Assembly: GCA_001179505.1 (NCBI GenBank)
Contig: CDMY01000603.1
Location: forward strand, 1 to 64,000
Source: Vitrella brassicaformis
Taxonomy: Eukaryota > Sar > Vitrellaceae
Direction of reading: 5' to 3'
DNA: 64,000 nucleotides
The stretch's first letter is position 1. Every line of letters begins with the position of its first letter. Position numbers and translations under genes: made by a program. This document shows, piece after piece, positions 1 through 11,110 of this stretch. The notes beneath the pieces are model-generated. The model was not told the DNA's origin. It made no database searches and worked only from the letters and a program-made list of their open reading frames with translations.

Positions 1-3000
1 ACAGCCGCGCGGAGGCGGCCGCTCTTGGCACCGTATCGGAGGAGGAAGGTCTGCCAGAAGTTCGCATCGCCACCGGGGTGCTTAGGGGTGTGTGAGTGAT
101 GTGAGGGGTGCATCCATCTGTGAATGCATTGGAATAGTGTCCTGGGCCTTGAGGTGGATGAGGATGGGGCGGCTGGTGAGCGGGAGCACGAGCATCACCA
201 CAAGAGCAAGAACAAGACGGACAGAGACTCAGGTCATCCCGACGGCTGGAAGAGGCTGTTCAAAGAGGAGCTCAAAGTCAAGCCAATCAACGGCACAGAG
301 AACGTCTCGCGTACGTCACGTGCGAACCACACACACCACACACAGACACACACACACACACAGAGCGACCAATTTGTTGTGTCCATGCCCGCCTGCAATG
401 CAGCCAAGCCGTCGCCGGGCCCGGTGGCCATCATCAACAGCCTCGACCTGGAGAACTCCATCAGGATGTTTGGCATTCTCGCCACTCCACCCGACCCAGT
501 TGGCGCCGTCGGGCCAAAAAGCATCCTCACCGCAACCAACACCGGACTCGTCTTGCAGGAACCCAAAAACGGCAAACTGGTCAGTCAGTCAGTCAGTCGG
601 CCCTTGTGGATGGATGGATACGGATGCTTGGCTTGCTTGGTGTGTGTATGGTATGTCCTCCCTCTCTCAGATAGCCGCTGAGCGTCCGCGTGAGTTTTTC
701 CTGCCGGTGACAGTGGGTGACGGCCGCAAGTTCCCTCTTGACGTGCCGGGCGAGTTGGAGGAGGTGGCCATCTTCTTCTCGCCCGTCGCGCAGTTCGACC
801 CCAACAGTGGCCACTTCTTTGTTGGCTACCTCTTCAACCAGTGCGAGCAGGTCATCGCCGTCTCCAAAACCAGTGAGCCCAAGTCTTTCACGCCAAAGGA
901 CTGGCTCATTGCACGATTCCCGGTGAGTGAGCATCCAGAACGCTGGCAGGCAGGCAGGCAGGCAGGGATGTTTGTGCGTTGTGTTTATGTCTGTGGTCAC
1001 TCAGATTGACGATCGGGAGCCGAGCACGATTTTCGAGGGCGCGCTAGCGGCCTTCGATCCGCCGGTCAACCGCACCATAACCGGTGCGATCCTCTCCCAG
1101 GTGCTGGCGGAAGTGTTTGGGCTCGGCCCCGACTCTGGCGAGTGCAAGCCAACCTTCTTCCTCTCTCACAACTCGCTCGGGGTCTCGTCAACACTCGTGG
1201 GATTCGCCTACAACGCATTCGCCTCTTTCGGTAGGCAGGGACACAACGACGAAACGCACCCCGACCACATGCGTGTGTGTGAGTGCGCTCTCTCTCTCTC
1301 TATGTGTGTGTGCGTGCGTGTGTATGTATGTATGTGTCACAGACCCGAGTCTGCTGATAGGCAGCCGCAGCATCTTTTTCGCGTTCGACAACGTGGAGTC
1401 GGTAGAAGATTTCGAGGCCTTCTTCGCTCCGTAAGCTCACTCACTCATCCAGCGGAGGGGATGTATAGAGCAGAGCAGAACAGCCATCGTGTCTTGTCGT
1501 GTCATGTGGTGTGTTGTCTGTCTTCCGGTCAGGGGCGAGGCGACCCCAGCCGACATCCTGACGCCAGGGATAACGGAGCCAGGCCCCCTCGAGCTGGAGG
1601 ACCTCTTCGACGCATCTATTGAGATTGTCGACAGCATTGGCTCTCTCTCACTGGTCCCATATGTGCAAGCCCCTGAGGATGAGGAGGTGCTGCTGGGACC
1701 AGTCGGCTCCGACCTGTTCGCCAGTTTTGACACTTCGGCCGATGAGGAGGAGGATGGTGGCGTGTCGCTGCTGCAGCAGGCCGCGTCAGACCTGGCGGGG
1801 TCTTTTCTCTACGGCTTCACCAACAGAGGACCGGGTATGGGACGGCGACAGACAGACAGACCCGCTGCATACATCCTCCGTCTCGTGTTATGTCTGCCCC
1901 ACCAACAGGAACATCTGGTGCGCAGCTCAACACGCCTCTGAACGGCATCTTCACACCCCTCGCGGCCTTCAGCCGGAGAACTTTCTCAACAGCAGCGACA
2001 TAGCGCGGGAGGCCGCCTTCAGGCGCATCGCAGACCCAAACGAGACCTTTGGGCTCGAGGATTCCATCGCCACAGAATTCGACGCATTCGACGGCCTACA
2101 GACGCTGTTCGTGCTCAAGCAGCTGCTGCTGACCTCTCTGCAGAGCGGGATTATCACTCTGGGGCGCAACACATACTTCCCAGTAGGCACACAGCGAGCA
2201 TGGTTGTAGCTACTGGGAATGCGATTCAGCCCGCCGGTCATGCGATGCGATGCGTTGTGTGTGCATTTCAGTCGGTAGAGTTTGACGAGCCTGACGAGGA
2301 TATGGCGGGCAGCCAACTGGGGGGCTTCCAAATAAACCTAGGTGATGACATCCTCCAGGTACGTACCTACCTCCAGACAGACAGACAGACAGACTGCCTG
2401 GTCAATCCGATTGACACACCCGCAGAAACAGGCAGTGCAGTGCACTCAGTGTGGATGGCATGGCATGTCATGTCATGTCATGTGTGTGACTCGCTCGGGC
2501 TGGGTAGGCCTGCCGTCAGACTGAGAAGCTGATTGTGTGCGCGTGGACGGGGTTCAGGACCATCAAAGACGCGAGCCTCGGTACGTTTGTACGCGCGTAG
2601 GTGAGATACGCAGACGCACGTGTACGTGCAGCTGTGCTCATGTGTGTTGATTGATAATCATTATATATAGACAAGCGTTGTCAGCAGGCCTTCATAGCGT
2701 ACGCGCAGCTGGACGTCTTCACCCTCTTCTCCCGTGCCTTTGACGCCCTCGTGCCGCCCCCGCCACAGACATCACTCACACCCATCGTCGTCCCGTCACG
2801 GCTCACACGAGCCATACTGGTTCGTATGCACATGTATGATACATACGTGTGGGAAAAGGTCTCATGCATCTCCCTGTCTCTCTGTGTTGTGTTGTGTGCT
2901 GCCGCCCAAGGGGTGGGACTTTGCCTTTCCGTCGGTGGCAGCGACGCCCCAGGGGGATGTGCTGGTCGGCTTCCAGGCGTTCGACAGGGCGGGCTTCCCC

Positions 3001-4034
3001 TCAGCCGCCTACGTCTTTAAGCCAGCCGACTGTCCCGACTTTGACCTGCCCGTCATCTACAAGGTAGCATATGGGAGCCAGGCAGGGTGTGTTGTGTGTA
3101 AATTGGTGTGGTGCACACAACCAGGCAGGGGAGGCGCCGTACTTCCGTCCAACGCAGCAGGAGGAGAAGACCGACAAACCCCGGGTGTCATCCTGGTTTG
3201 AAAAGAGCATGGCCATGCATGGATGTCAAGAACGCGCCAGTCCATGTGTGTGTCTTTCCATCCGTCTATTTATCTGTCCTAAGGGGGTTCGGTTCGTCCA
3301 CTGTCAACGATATACTCGACCCCCAGTGCCTCTGGACAGTCCAGGCAAGCCCCTCCCCCCCACCTCCTCTGCACCAGAGAGGGACGCCACGAGCGTGTGT
3401 CCATTTCTGTCTGTCTGTCTGTCTTGCTGTCTGTCTTGCTGTGTGTGTGCTGGTCCTCTATGTCAGCCGTACGCCAAAGTGCCGGGTCCTCTGACGAATG
3501 GCGTCTTACTTCCGCCGGGATTCGGCAACTGGGGGCTCGCATGGGCCAAGGTACGCTTGGCGGGAGGGAGGCTCAATGGATGGATGGATGGATGCTTTCG
3601 GTGATCGGCCGATCGGTGTGTGGGTGGATGGGATGGCCACATCGCCTTCATCTCATCTGTCTCTCTCAGGTGTGCGTGCCCCTGGGTGCTTTCGTGCGCG
3701 GCGTCGCCTGAAGCGCCAGGAGGCCATCAGACGGAGAAGGCGGCTCAAACGAGCTGCTAACCAAAGGAACACCGACAAAGCCAAAGGCAAGAAGACCAAC
3801 GGAGAGAAGACCGGCAGCAGCAGGGCAGCGGCAGCCCCGGCAAAGAAGAGAAAGAAGGTGGTCAAGAGGTCGGCCGGGAGTGTGGACCACCCACCGTTAG
3901 ACAGCGATGAGTGGTTGGCGGCCCAGTTTGCGAGGCTGCTGGGTGGGCAGAATAGGCGGCTGGGGCTGCAGGCCGTGTTGGGTAACAAGAGGGCGGGCCA
4001 GATAGAAGAGTTCCTGCAGCGAAGGGACATGTAG
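1..4034 (+). CDS. Partial gene: secreted propeller-like protein, 5' end outside window
   Basis: About 14 exons are visible, for example 364-579, 671-922, 1005-1230, 1343-1430, 1533-1834, 1926-2182, 2272-2358, 2520-2580, 2671-2819, 2911-3063 and 3129-3194. The product has the motif PPDPVGAVGP near the visible start. Later come a segment WDFAFPSVAATPQGDVLVGF, then a DP..LWTVQ..YAKV stretch and NWGLAWAK. This order (PPD..GAVG, DP..FW...YA, NW) matches, from memory, a family of large secreted proteins of bacteria and protists of unknown function; that link is an inference. The exon after 3351 begins after what looks like a GC-AG intron. The last exon (about 3720-4034) encodes a very basic Lys/Arg-rich tail ending at 4034. 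An alternative acceptor at 3669 would give a stop at 3711. Substrate and location are unknown, and the true start is not in the window. Confidence 0.6.
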
Positions 4035-4883
4035 ACGTGCAGCTAGATGAGATGTTCCTGCGGCGTGGCGGTCATCGCTTGTGTGTGGACCACAGCCAGC
4101 TGAATCCTTCTCTCACTTCGATTGATTTGATTGGAGTAGGCCATCTGTCTGTCTGTCTGTCTGTATTTGTCTGTCTGCGCATTGTGTATCTGTTCTGTAT
4201 GTGTCTATCGGCCATGATCAGATCAGTGTGTCTGTCTGGCTTATTGTCGGTCATAACTAAATAGCTAGGTCGTTGTTTGGTCAGATGAGTAAATAGAAAT
4301 GGAGAGAGACATGTGATGTGTGTGTGTGTGTGTGTGAGTGGGTGCGTATGTGCACGTCTGTCTGTCTACTCGGTTTATTCGTCTGCTCGGTGGGCTCGTC
4401 AGTTGTGCATGTGAGTGTGTATGAGAGAGGAAGACGCTTACTGAGGCATACACACGTGGCCGACGAATGTCTCAAATAACCAACACACACGGGGGAAATC
4501 TATGACACCTATGACCGATGTTCGTCGCAAACAAGTAGAAAGCCCAGCGAATCCCTTCCCGTCTAGCGCTGGTGGACGACGTGTAGGAAGACACGAAAGG
4601 GCCCCATTGCCGACTGACATTGCCCTCCATTACACACATGTGAAATGTGAAGTGCGTGAGAAGAAAAGAACACGGTCGATAAACACAATGGGCACGCCGC
4701 ACCGCACAGGCTGTGCAGGGCCTGACCTACCTATCACACCACACCCATCACTGTCTGTCTGTCTGTCTGTCTGTCTGCACAAGTACTTGAAGCATCGCCT
4801 GACCTGACCTTGTCCACGTATGTGGACGTAATGTATTTACTCTACAACACAGCACAGCACAGCACCCCTATCTGTCTGTCTGT
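4035..4883. other. Convergent intergenic region with microsatellites
   Basis: The 3' ends of the flanking genes face each other here. I see no coding pattern, only TCTG runs (about 4141-4166 and 4751-4780) and a TG run (about 4317-4336). Overlapping short open frames here are made of the repeats. Confidence 0.6.
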
Positions 4884-7325
4884 CTATGACCCCACCCACA
4901 CCCACTGCTCATCCTTCATCTCCTCACTGGCCTTTTCCACCCCCTTGGCACCCTCACCCTGCTCCTCAATCAGCTCCTCCAAATGGTCCTCACCCACCGG
5001 CCATATCTGCACCTGAACCGCCTCGCGACGGCTCGGCAGCGGACGACCCCCCCCACCCCCACCAGGTTTGTGCATCACATGTCGCATCAACCACCGCCAA
5101 GACGCCTTGCACACCCGAACTATGTAGCGCGGGATGCGCAGAAGGAAGCCCAGAACGTGTGGGCGTCTCTTGGCGGGCTGCGACGGCTCTTCCGTCTCGA
5201 CAAAGAGCTCGTCACTCTCGGACAAGGTGAGAGTGAAGCGCTCGAGCCGCTCAGTGCGCCGCTTCGACTTGGTCTTTGTGACGGGTTTGGAGTAGATGAG
5301 CAGCAGGTTGGGGTCGTCGGTGCTCTCTTCAATGTGGATGGTGTGGGGTCGTCTTCGTGAGGGGTTCTTGTGGGTGCATGAGATGTGCAGGCCGCGCGGG
5401 TAGTGCAGCGGCCGGTTCACGTACACGATCGTCGGGTGAGACGACTGAATCGAATGGTCTGAATGAACCGACAAACAAACAAACAAACAAACAAACAAGG
5501 GGGACAGGACAGGCAGGGGGGCAGGCAATGCGCATGGCCGCATGCATAGACACCACACCCATGGGTTGGGTGTGGACTGACTGGGGTGGTCACTGAAGCT
5601 CACCTGGGAACCAGGTGAAGGTGAAGTGGCCGTTGACCGGACTGAAGTGGTAACTGGAGATCTCCTGAACCAACCACGTGTACACACGCCAATGTGTGCG
5701 TATCCATCTGACTTCATAGACCCCCCCTCTCTCTCTGTCCGCCTCACTCACTCACTCACTCAGTCACTCACTCACCCCGGCCGTGCGCATGGGATATGTG
5801 CGTGAGAGGTATTTCAGTTTGAGCTCCTCCAGCTGCCCGCGCTCGTCGTAGAAGCCCTGGCGGCTCTCTTGGGTTGTGAAGTCATTGAAGTACTTATATG
5901 CCTACGTCCAGATGGCCATCGATCGCCGTCATCCGTACTTATGTGTGAGAGCGTTTTTGTGTTGGTTCACCCACCCAGTATGCCCAGGACATCCCACGCT
6001 CGTCGGCCATGTCTAGCAGAGGCGACACCATCTCCAGTGCAGCGGCCGTCCCGCGGACGGCACCAAACTCTGTCTGCAAGACACACACACACACACACAG
6101 AGGCATGATTGTGTCTGTCTGTCTGTCCCTTGCTCGCTCCCTCACCATGAATCCCGCGCTGAGTCCCTTGCCGGTGGCTTTGTAACCGATCTTCTTGAGG
6201 TCCTGCTCCACGCCATCGACCAAGATGTCCTGAAGTGAATGAATGAGACAAAGGAACAAACTGATGAGTCAGTCCATCACCACGTGGATTGGCAATAGTC
6301 AGATAGATGTACACACCGACCCAGGCAAGGTCGCAGGCGAACTGCTGGAACCGGCTGGGGGAGTCACCCGACGGCAGGCAATACACATGAAACGCATAAC
6401 TGGACCCGACATCCTGACAACAACACGAGGAAAGAGACACACACACGGGGCAAGAGGGTGCTTTGTTTGTCTGTGGATTTATGGATTTATGTGTGTGTGG
6501 CGCACGTCGTCGGTCAGGTTGAGAGGATTTTTCTCAAAGCCACAGTGAATGGAGCTGATGAACTTCTCAAACATGAGAATGTGGGCCCCATCCTCCTCAC
6601 GCACGGCCCTGGCTGCGTGTTGGTAGAGCGGGGTCAGATGCAGGCGGTCAGCACGGGCGGCGTCGTAGACAAGCCATGGATGCTCGTACACCGACCCGCC
6701 CCAGGGCTCGTTGATCAGCTCATACGCCAGCACACCCGGCTCGTCCTTGAGTGCACGGGCGATCTGCCGCCAGAACGATGCGAAAGAGTCTCGGATGCCC
6801 GAGCGGTTGTCGTAGAGGGCCTGGAAGAAGGTGTTGACCTGCACAGATGCACAAACCACACAAACACACACGTGTGATGGATTGATGACACACGCGGATG
6901 GTCTGTCTCTACCCGTGATACCTACTTGATAGGTCAGATAGTATAAAAAAAATGGCCGCGACAGGCATTGTTCCATGGATGGCAGATCGGCCGGGTGGTC
7001 GTACGGCCGACCTATGGGCTCCGGAAAGCGTGGGAGGCCCTGGAAGATGCCCTCTGCGTGCAGCTGGGTGTAGACGTGCGACGGGAAGCCCTCGCCGCAC
7101 ATCTGCGGCAAGGCCAGATCTACAGCAGAGCAGAGCCACTTGTATGGTAGGCATCCACTTGCCATCTCTCTGTGTGTGGTTTGCTGCATGGCATGGCCCC
7201 CCCCACCTTGGTGCACATCGATGATGGTGTGGATGCCATGTGCGGCCAGCTCCCGCACGAGAGCCTTCACTTGCGACAGGTACGTCGTGTTGTAGTCACC
7301 CAGCGATGGCTCAATGCCTGCTCAC

Positions 7326-7356
<31 letters not shown>

Positions 7357-7864
7357 TCGATGTGGCTGCCCCTTTCTCTGTGTGTGTGTCGGTTCGGTGC
7401 GCTCTCCCACTCTACTCGCCCACCTGGCCACATGGCCCCCAGCCTGATGACATTGAAGCCCCACTGTTTGAGCTTGTCGATATCATCGCGCCCGAATGAC
7501 AGCTGCGCGTCGAATGGCTCGTAGGGCGGCAGCCAGGGAGGCTCCTTGAAGACCACATTCACGCCATGGAAAATCACTGAAGGAAACGTACAAACACCAC
7601 CGCGCAGAACGGCATGTGTGTGAATCCATTATCACTCAGATCCATCAGATAGGTCCATGCATTCATTCATTCCTGCACTGTGCCGCCTGGCTGGCTGGCT
7701 GGATGCGATGCATGTGATTCACCAGTGCGATTGGCAGCATCCACGTAGCGGCCTCGGTCTTGCTGACTGTGGAGGCGGATCCAGTCAACTGATGCATCTG
7801 CAATCGGGTGAGAGGCCGAAAAGATCGCCAAGATGAGGAGGGTGGCGATGAGAAGCCTTCTCAT
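4884..7864 (-). CDS. Secreted endoglycoceramidase-like glycoside hydrolase (GH5 type)
   Basis: Eleven exons: 7864-7723, 7576-7424, 7317-7207, 7119-6926, 6838-6506, 6413-6321, 6229-6146, 6073-5975, 5901-5776, 5664-5604, 5458-4884. They sum to 1971 nt, 656 residues, with frame kept at all junctions. The start at 7864 is followed by MRRLL and a hydrophobic stretch, a good signal peptide. Endoglycoceramidases hydrolyse the bond between the glycan and ceramide of glycosphingolipids. Signatures in order are GFNVIRLG, DVHQD, CGEGFP, LINEPW (its Glu would be the acid/base), TEFG (its Glu would be the nucleophile) and SWAYW. After the beta-sandwich-like C-terminal part there is an extra tail of about 120 residues, basic then glycine- and glutamate-rich, ending at 4884. 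The family call is strong. Glycolipid specificity is inferred; a related GH5 glucosylceramidase is the alternative. Confidence 0.85.
5469..5498. repeat. CAAA tetranucleotide array in an endoglycoceramidase intron
   Basis: About seven copies of caaa within the last intron of the minus-strand gene. Confidence 0.8.
7324..7354. repeat. CAGA tetranucleotide array in an endoglycoceramidase intron
   Basis: Seven to eight copies of caga, typical of the TCTG/CAGA microsatellites found in many introns of this window. Confidence 0.85.
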
Positions 7865-7952
7865 AGGTGCGATAACACACTGCAACGACGCCTTGAAGCT
7901 CGCAAGGGTCCAGGGTTTCGCAAACCCTGCCCCCTCCAATACTTGTAGGACC

Positions 7953-8321
7953 ATGTCGACGACTGTGCTTCGTCGTGTGGCGCTGCCGTCGAATCTGCGT
8001 GTGTATGAGCTGGAGAAGTTCTACAGGCGGAGCCCCGTCACGCAGCCGGGGCAGTTGGTGGACCTCTCACACAAGCAAAAGTCACTCACTGAGGCGCTCG
8101 CATCATGCGCCGTCAAGGCCGACTTCCTGCAGGTGCCTACGCGTGGCATCAAGACAGGCAGCCAACATGCTCATTATCTCATCTGCTGTGCTGTGTGTGC
8201 GCGTGTCCAGGTTGACACATTGAAGGGTGTGGTGGTGAACACCAAGCTGACGTCCAAGCATGTAGATCCGCACTTCGCCAGCTACCTCCAGGACCTACTT
8301 GCAGCACATGGCGCTAAGTGA
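7953..8321 (+). CDS. Small conserved-looking protein, 96 residues, unknown function
   Basis: Two exons, 7953-8132 and 8211-8321, sum to 291 nt. The protein begins MSTTVLRRVALP and ends LLAAHGAK. It has no clear signal peptide or membrane segment. The first exon is rich in Leu, Arg and Tyr (VYELEKFYRRSP) and the second reads VDTLKGVVVNTKL. I do not recognise the family. The start lies 88 bp from the start of the divergent endoglycoceramidase-like gene, so the two probably share a promoter. Codon frame and splice sites are clean, which supports a real gene despite the size. A small organellar or mitochondrial complex subunit would fit the size and charge, but nothing in the sequence proves it. 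Confidence 0.65.
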   Translation: MSTTVLRRVALPSNLRVYELEKFYRRSPVTQPGQLVDLSHKQKSLTEALASCAVKADFLQVPTRGIKTGSQHAHYLICCAVCARVQVDTLKGVVVNTKLTSKHVDPHFASYLQDLLAAHGAK

Positions 8322-8826
8322 AGTGAATGAAGATGACGATACGAAGAGGGAGAAGGAAGCGGTTGACAGCTGGTCGGTCTCGTGCTTTGTTTCTTGTCCG
8401 TTTTGAGTGAGTGCAGCAATGTCTGACGGCTGCATGAGTGTGCGAGACCCGTGGATGAGTGATTGCGTTGCGTTGAACTGCTCCATGATTCATGCTCACA
8501 TACACAGATCATTCAAATGATGGTGTCTTGTCACACACACATACACACATGCACGCACCCGTTGGTTCACTGACAGCTATCCGATCCGGCTATGAATGAT
8601 CCGATCCGTGTGCAACCAACGGTCACATCACATCCACCGCACCGCAGCCACACCACTCGACAGCCACGCACCGCACATCACATGATACGGGTGCCGAAAC
8701 ACACACACACACCACACACGGCGCTCGCTCGCTCGTGACGTGGCCGGCGGCACAGGGAAGTGAGGTGAGGTGAGGTGAGGTGGCGGAGATGAGGCCGTTT
8801 GTTGGCTGTTTGGTTTGTTGGTTGGT
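8322..8826. other. Convergent intergenic region
   Basis: It lies between the 3' ends of the 96-residue gene and the eS24 gene. It contains CA runs (about 8533-8550 and 8699-8712) and a GAGGT repeat (about 8760-8782). No coding signal is seen. Confidence 0.55.
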
Positions 8827-9668
8827 TTACTTCTTCTTCTTTCCTCCTGTGACCTTGGACTTCTCCTTGCCGCGGACCTTCTTCTTTCTGTTCTTGAGCT
8901 CCTTCTTGGCGCGACGACCGCCACGCTCGACCTTGGGCTCGATACCAAACTAACAAGACACACAGACACCACCAACGGCAGGCACACATCACCCAGCCGT
9001 CACCCCATATATGGATGGCTATGCTATACGTCTCATCTGTGTCGTGTGTGCGACGTGTGTGTTGGCGTACCCGGACGAGTCTGTACTTCTGTTCGTATTT
9101 CTTGACGGCGGCGATGTTGTTGTAGATGAGTCCGAATCCGGTGGACCTCCCCCCGCCGAAGGCGGTCTTGAAGCCGAAGAGGATGACGCACTGGGGGTCC
9201 TTGATGTTGAGCTTGCTGTCCTTGGCAATCCGCTCACGCAGGTCGTTCTTGGACACGTTCGGACGGTTCGGGTGAATCACATCCACACACTGCAGGCAGC
9301 CAGGGACACACAAACAGCACACACAAAAAGCAAGAGACGAATACAGAAGGAAGGTGGGGGATGCAGACAGACAGGCAGGCGTGTGCGTGTGTGATCCTCT
9401 CTCTCTCTGTCTGATCTATAGCACTGCGGTACGTACGAAAGGTGCCCTTCGCTACCCTTGCCTGCCTCACCCACAGATCTCTGCCCCACCCTCTGATCGT
9501 CCTCTCTCTTCCGCCCTCCCGCCTCCGCCTCTCCTCCTCTGGCCTGTCTGCGTGTCGTGCGTCGTGCTGTGCCTCAACGGAGTGCCTTGTGCTTACGAAT
9601 TGCTTTCTCTGGAGGAGCGGGTTGTCCATAAACCGCCGAATCCGCAGATTGAAGCTCTCGCCCGACAT
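8827..9668 (-). CDS. RPS24: 40S ribosomal protein S24 (eS24)
   Basis: Three exons, 9668-9597, 9289-9071 and 8949-8827, give 137 residues, close to the usual 130-135 of the family. The start MSGESFNLRIRRFMDNPLL, the middle VDVIHPNRPNVSK and the GFGLIYNN segment are typical eS24 landmarks. The last exon is a run of Lys and Arg (KKELKNRKKK) ending in KKKK. The protein is a component of the small cytosolic ribosomal subunit. It is transcribed away from the S29 gene, whose start is 180 bp off, so two subunits of the same particle share a control region. Splice sites are GT-AG and the frame is intact. Confidence 0.96.
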
Positions 9669-9848
9669 GGTGGACCGTCACACGGTAGCTCACAGGCCAC
9701 AAGGACGCCAATGCGCTGCGAGTGGGTGCGAGCTAATTCAGCAAGCTCGCAGACGAAATGCAAGCTCGCAGATTGTGCCGTGTCGTTAAGGTCGAGAGCG
9801 TTGAGTGGTGTGCGTGCGTGTAGCGCGTGAGCGTGTGCAGCGTCCAAG
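9669..9848. promoter_or_regulatory. Shared divergent promoter region of RPS24 and RPS29
   Basis: This 180-bp interval separates the two ATG codons of oppositely oriented ribosomal protein genes. It includes repeated AGCTCGCAGA-like and AAGCTCGCAG motifs (about 9742-9772). No obvious TATA box was seen. The role is inferred from position. Confidence 0.55.
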
Positions 9849-10312
9849 ATGGTGAATCTGATGAACACTCACCCGTCCGGCTATGGACAGGGATCTCGGC
9901 GATGGTGAGGGCCGGACGGGAGCGGACGGGACGGGAGGACAGACAGATCACACCGAGGGAGGCAAGGAGGGAGGCAAGGAGGGAGGGAGGCAGGGGAAGC
10001 CAACGGACACGACACAGCACCACAGACAGACAGACAGTCGTGAGACACGCCGCTCCCACTTGACGTGTGTTTGTCCTTTGTGTCTGTCTGTGTTCCCCCC
10101 TCTCGCTATATCAGCCGTGTGTGCAACAACCGACACGCCCTCATCCGCAAGTACAAGATCGACATCTGCCGGCAGTGCTTCCGCGAAAGGGCCACACAAA
10201 TCGGATTCCAGAAGGTACGCACGCATCTGATCTGATCGACAAACCGAACCAACCGAGCCGACACACTCTCGGGAGTGCGTCTGTCTGTTTGTTGTGTGCT
10301 TAGTATCGGTGA
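9849..10312 (+). CDS. RPS29: 40S ribosomal protein S29 (uS14)
   Basis: Three exons, 9849-9904, 10115-10214 and 10304-10312, encode 54 residues, the expected size for eukaryotic S29. The protein has [11 protein letters not shown] near the start and two CxxC pairs (CRVC and CRQC) that form the single zinc-binding site of the family, with HALIRKY between them. The last exon carries only two codons (Tyr-Arg) and the stop, so it is 9 nt long and easily missed. The codon for the first Cys is split by the first intron (TG|C). It is a small-subunit ribosomal protein near the decoding head. It is divergent from the eS24 gene. Confidence 0.95.
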
Positions 10313-11110
10313 TCGGCGCAATGTCAATGTGGTGGAGGGTCAGTTGTGATGACACGTGTGTGGAGTGGATGGATGGACCATGAGAGCAGCCTTGCTATGC
10401 TGCCCGTGGACGGACGCTCAGCACGTTTGTTTCAAACATGGTCTATGCGCGATTGTGTTATGTGATGTGATTGATGTGAGTGACACCCTTGTGAGAGTGT
10501 GACACTCTCTCTGTGAGTGTGACGTTGTGTAAATGAATCCAGGCGTATGTCTGCTGCCCAGCCCGTGTGTGCATTGCATTGATTGCATTCACTCATCCAT
10601 CGGCCAACCACGCAGGCAGCTGATATTGATATAAACATCCCCCATTGATTGACACACACACGGCCGAGGCCCATTACGCACGCCGCGCCACGCGACTCTG
10701 CACCACACGCGTCACAACACACGACAGGTCATGCCACGCTTGCCCGAAGCAACTGACTACTGCGCTGTGCTCAAAATAGAGAGCATCGCATCAATCCATC
10801 AAGAGAGAGAGAGAGAGAGGGAGGGAGGGAGAGGGACGCAATAGGGGAGTACACGGTGGCCTGGCCCAGCCCCACTCACTATAGAACTTCTGACCACCTT
10901 TCCTCGGTCATTCACCCTCACCACTACGCAACACAACAAGTTTGTACGAAAGGGCAAGGGAAACGCCGCACACACACACATAGGGATCGAGAAACGACAC
11001 ACACCAAAGAAAGCGGCGCTGGATGGAAAAAAACAAGAAACACACATACACAACACATGACAGCCATCGACCCACCCAGCCATCCCTCTTACACACATAG
11101 GGAGAGAGAG
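10313..11110. other. Convergent intergenic region, no gene seen
   Basis: About 800 bp between the S29 stop and the ATG4 stop. It contains an AG/GGGA purine-rich tract (about 10801-10835) and TGTGA-rich sequence near 10450-10530. No open frame shows protein-like composition. Confidence 0.55.

Noticed and set aside
7320-7360. Microsatellite arrays as CRISPR-like repeats
   Set aside because: They are uninterrupted tetranucleotide runs without unique spacers, and the DNA is eukaryotic.
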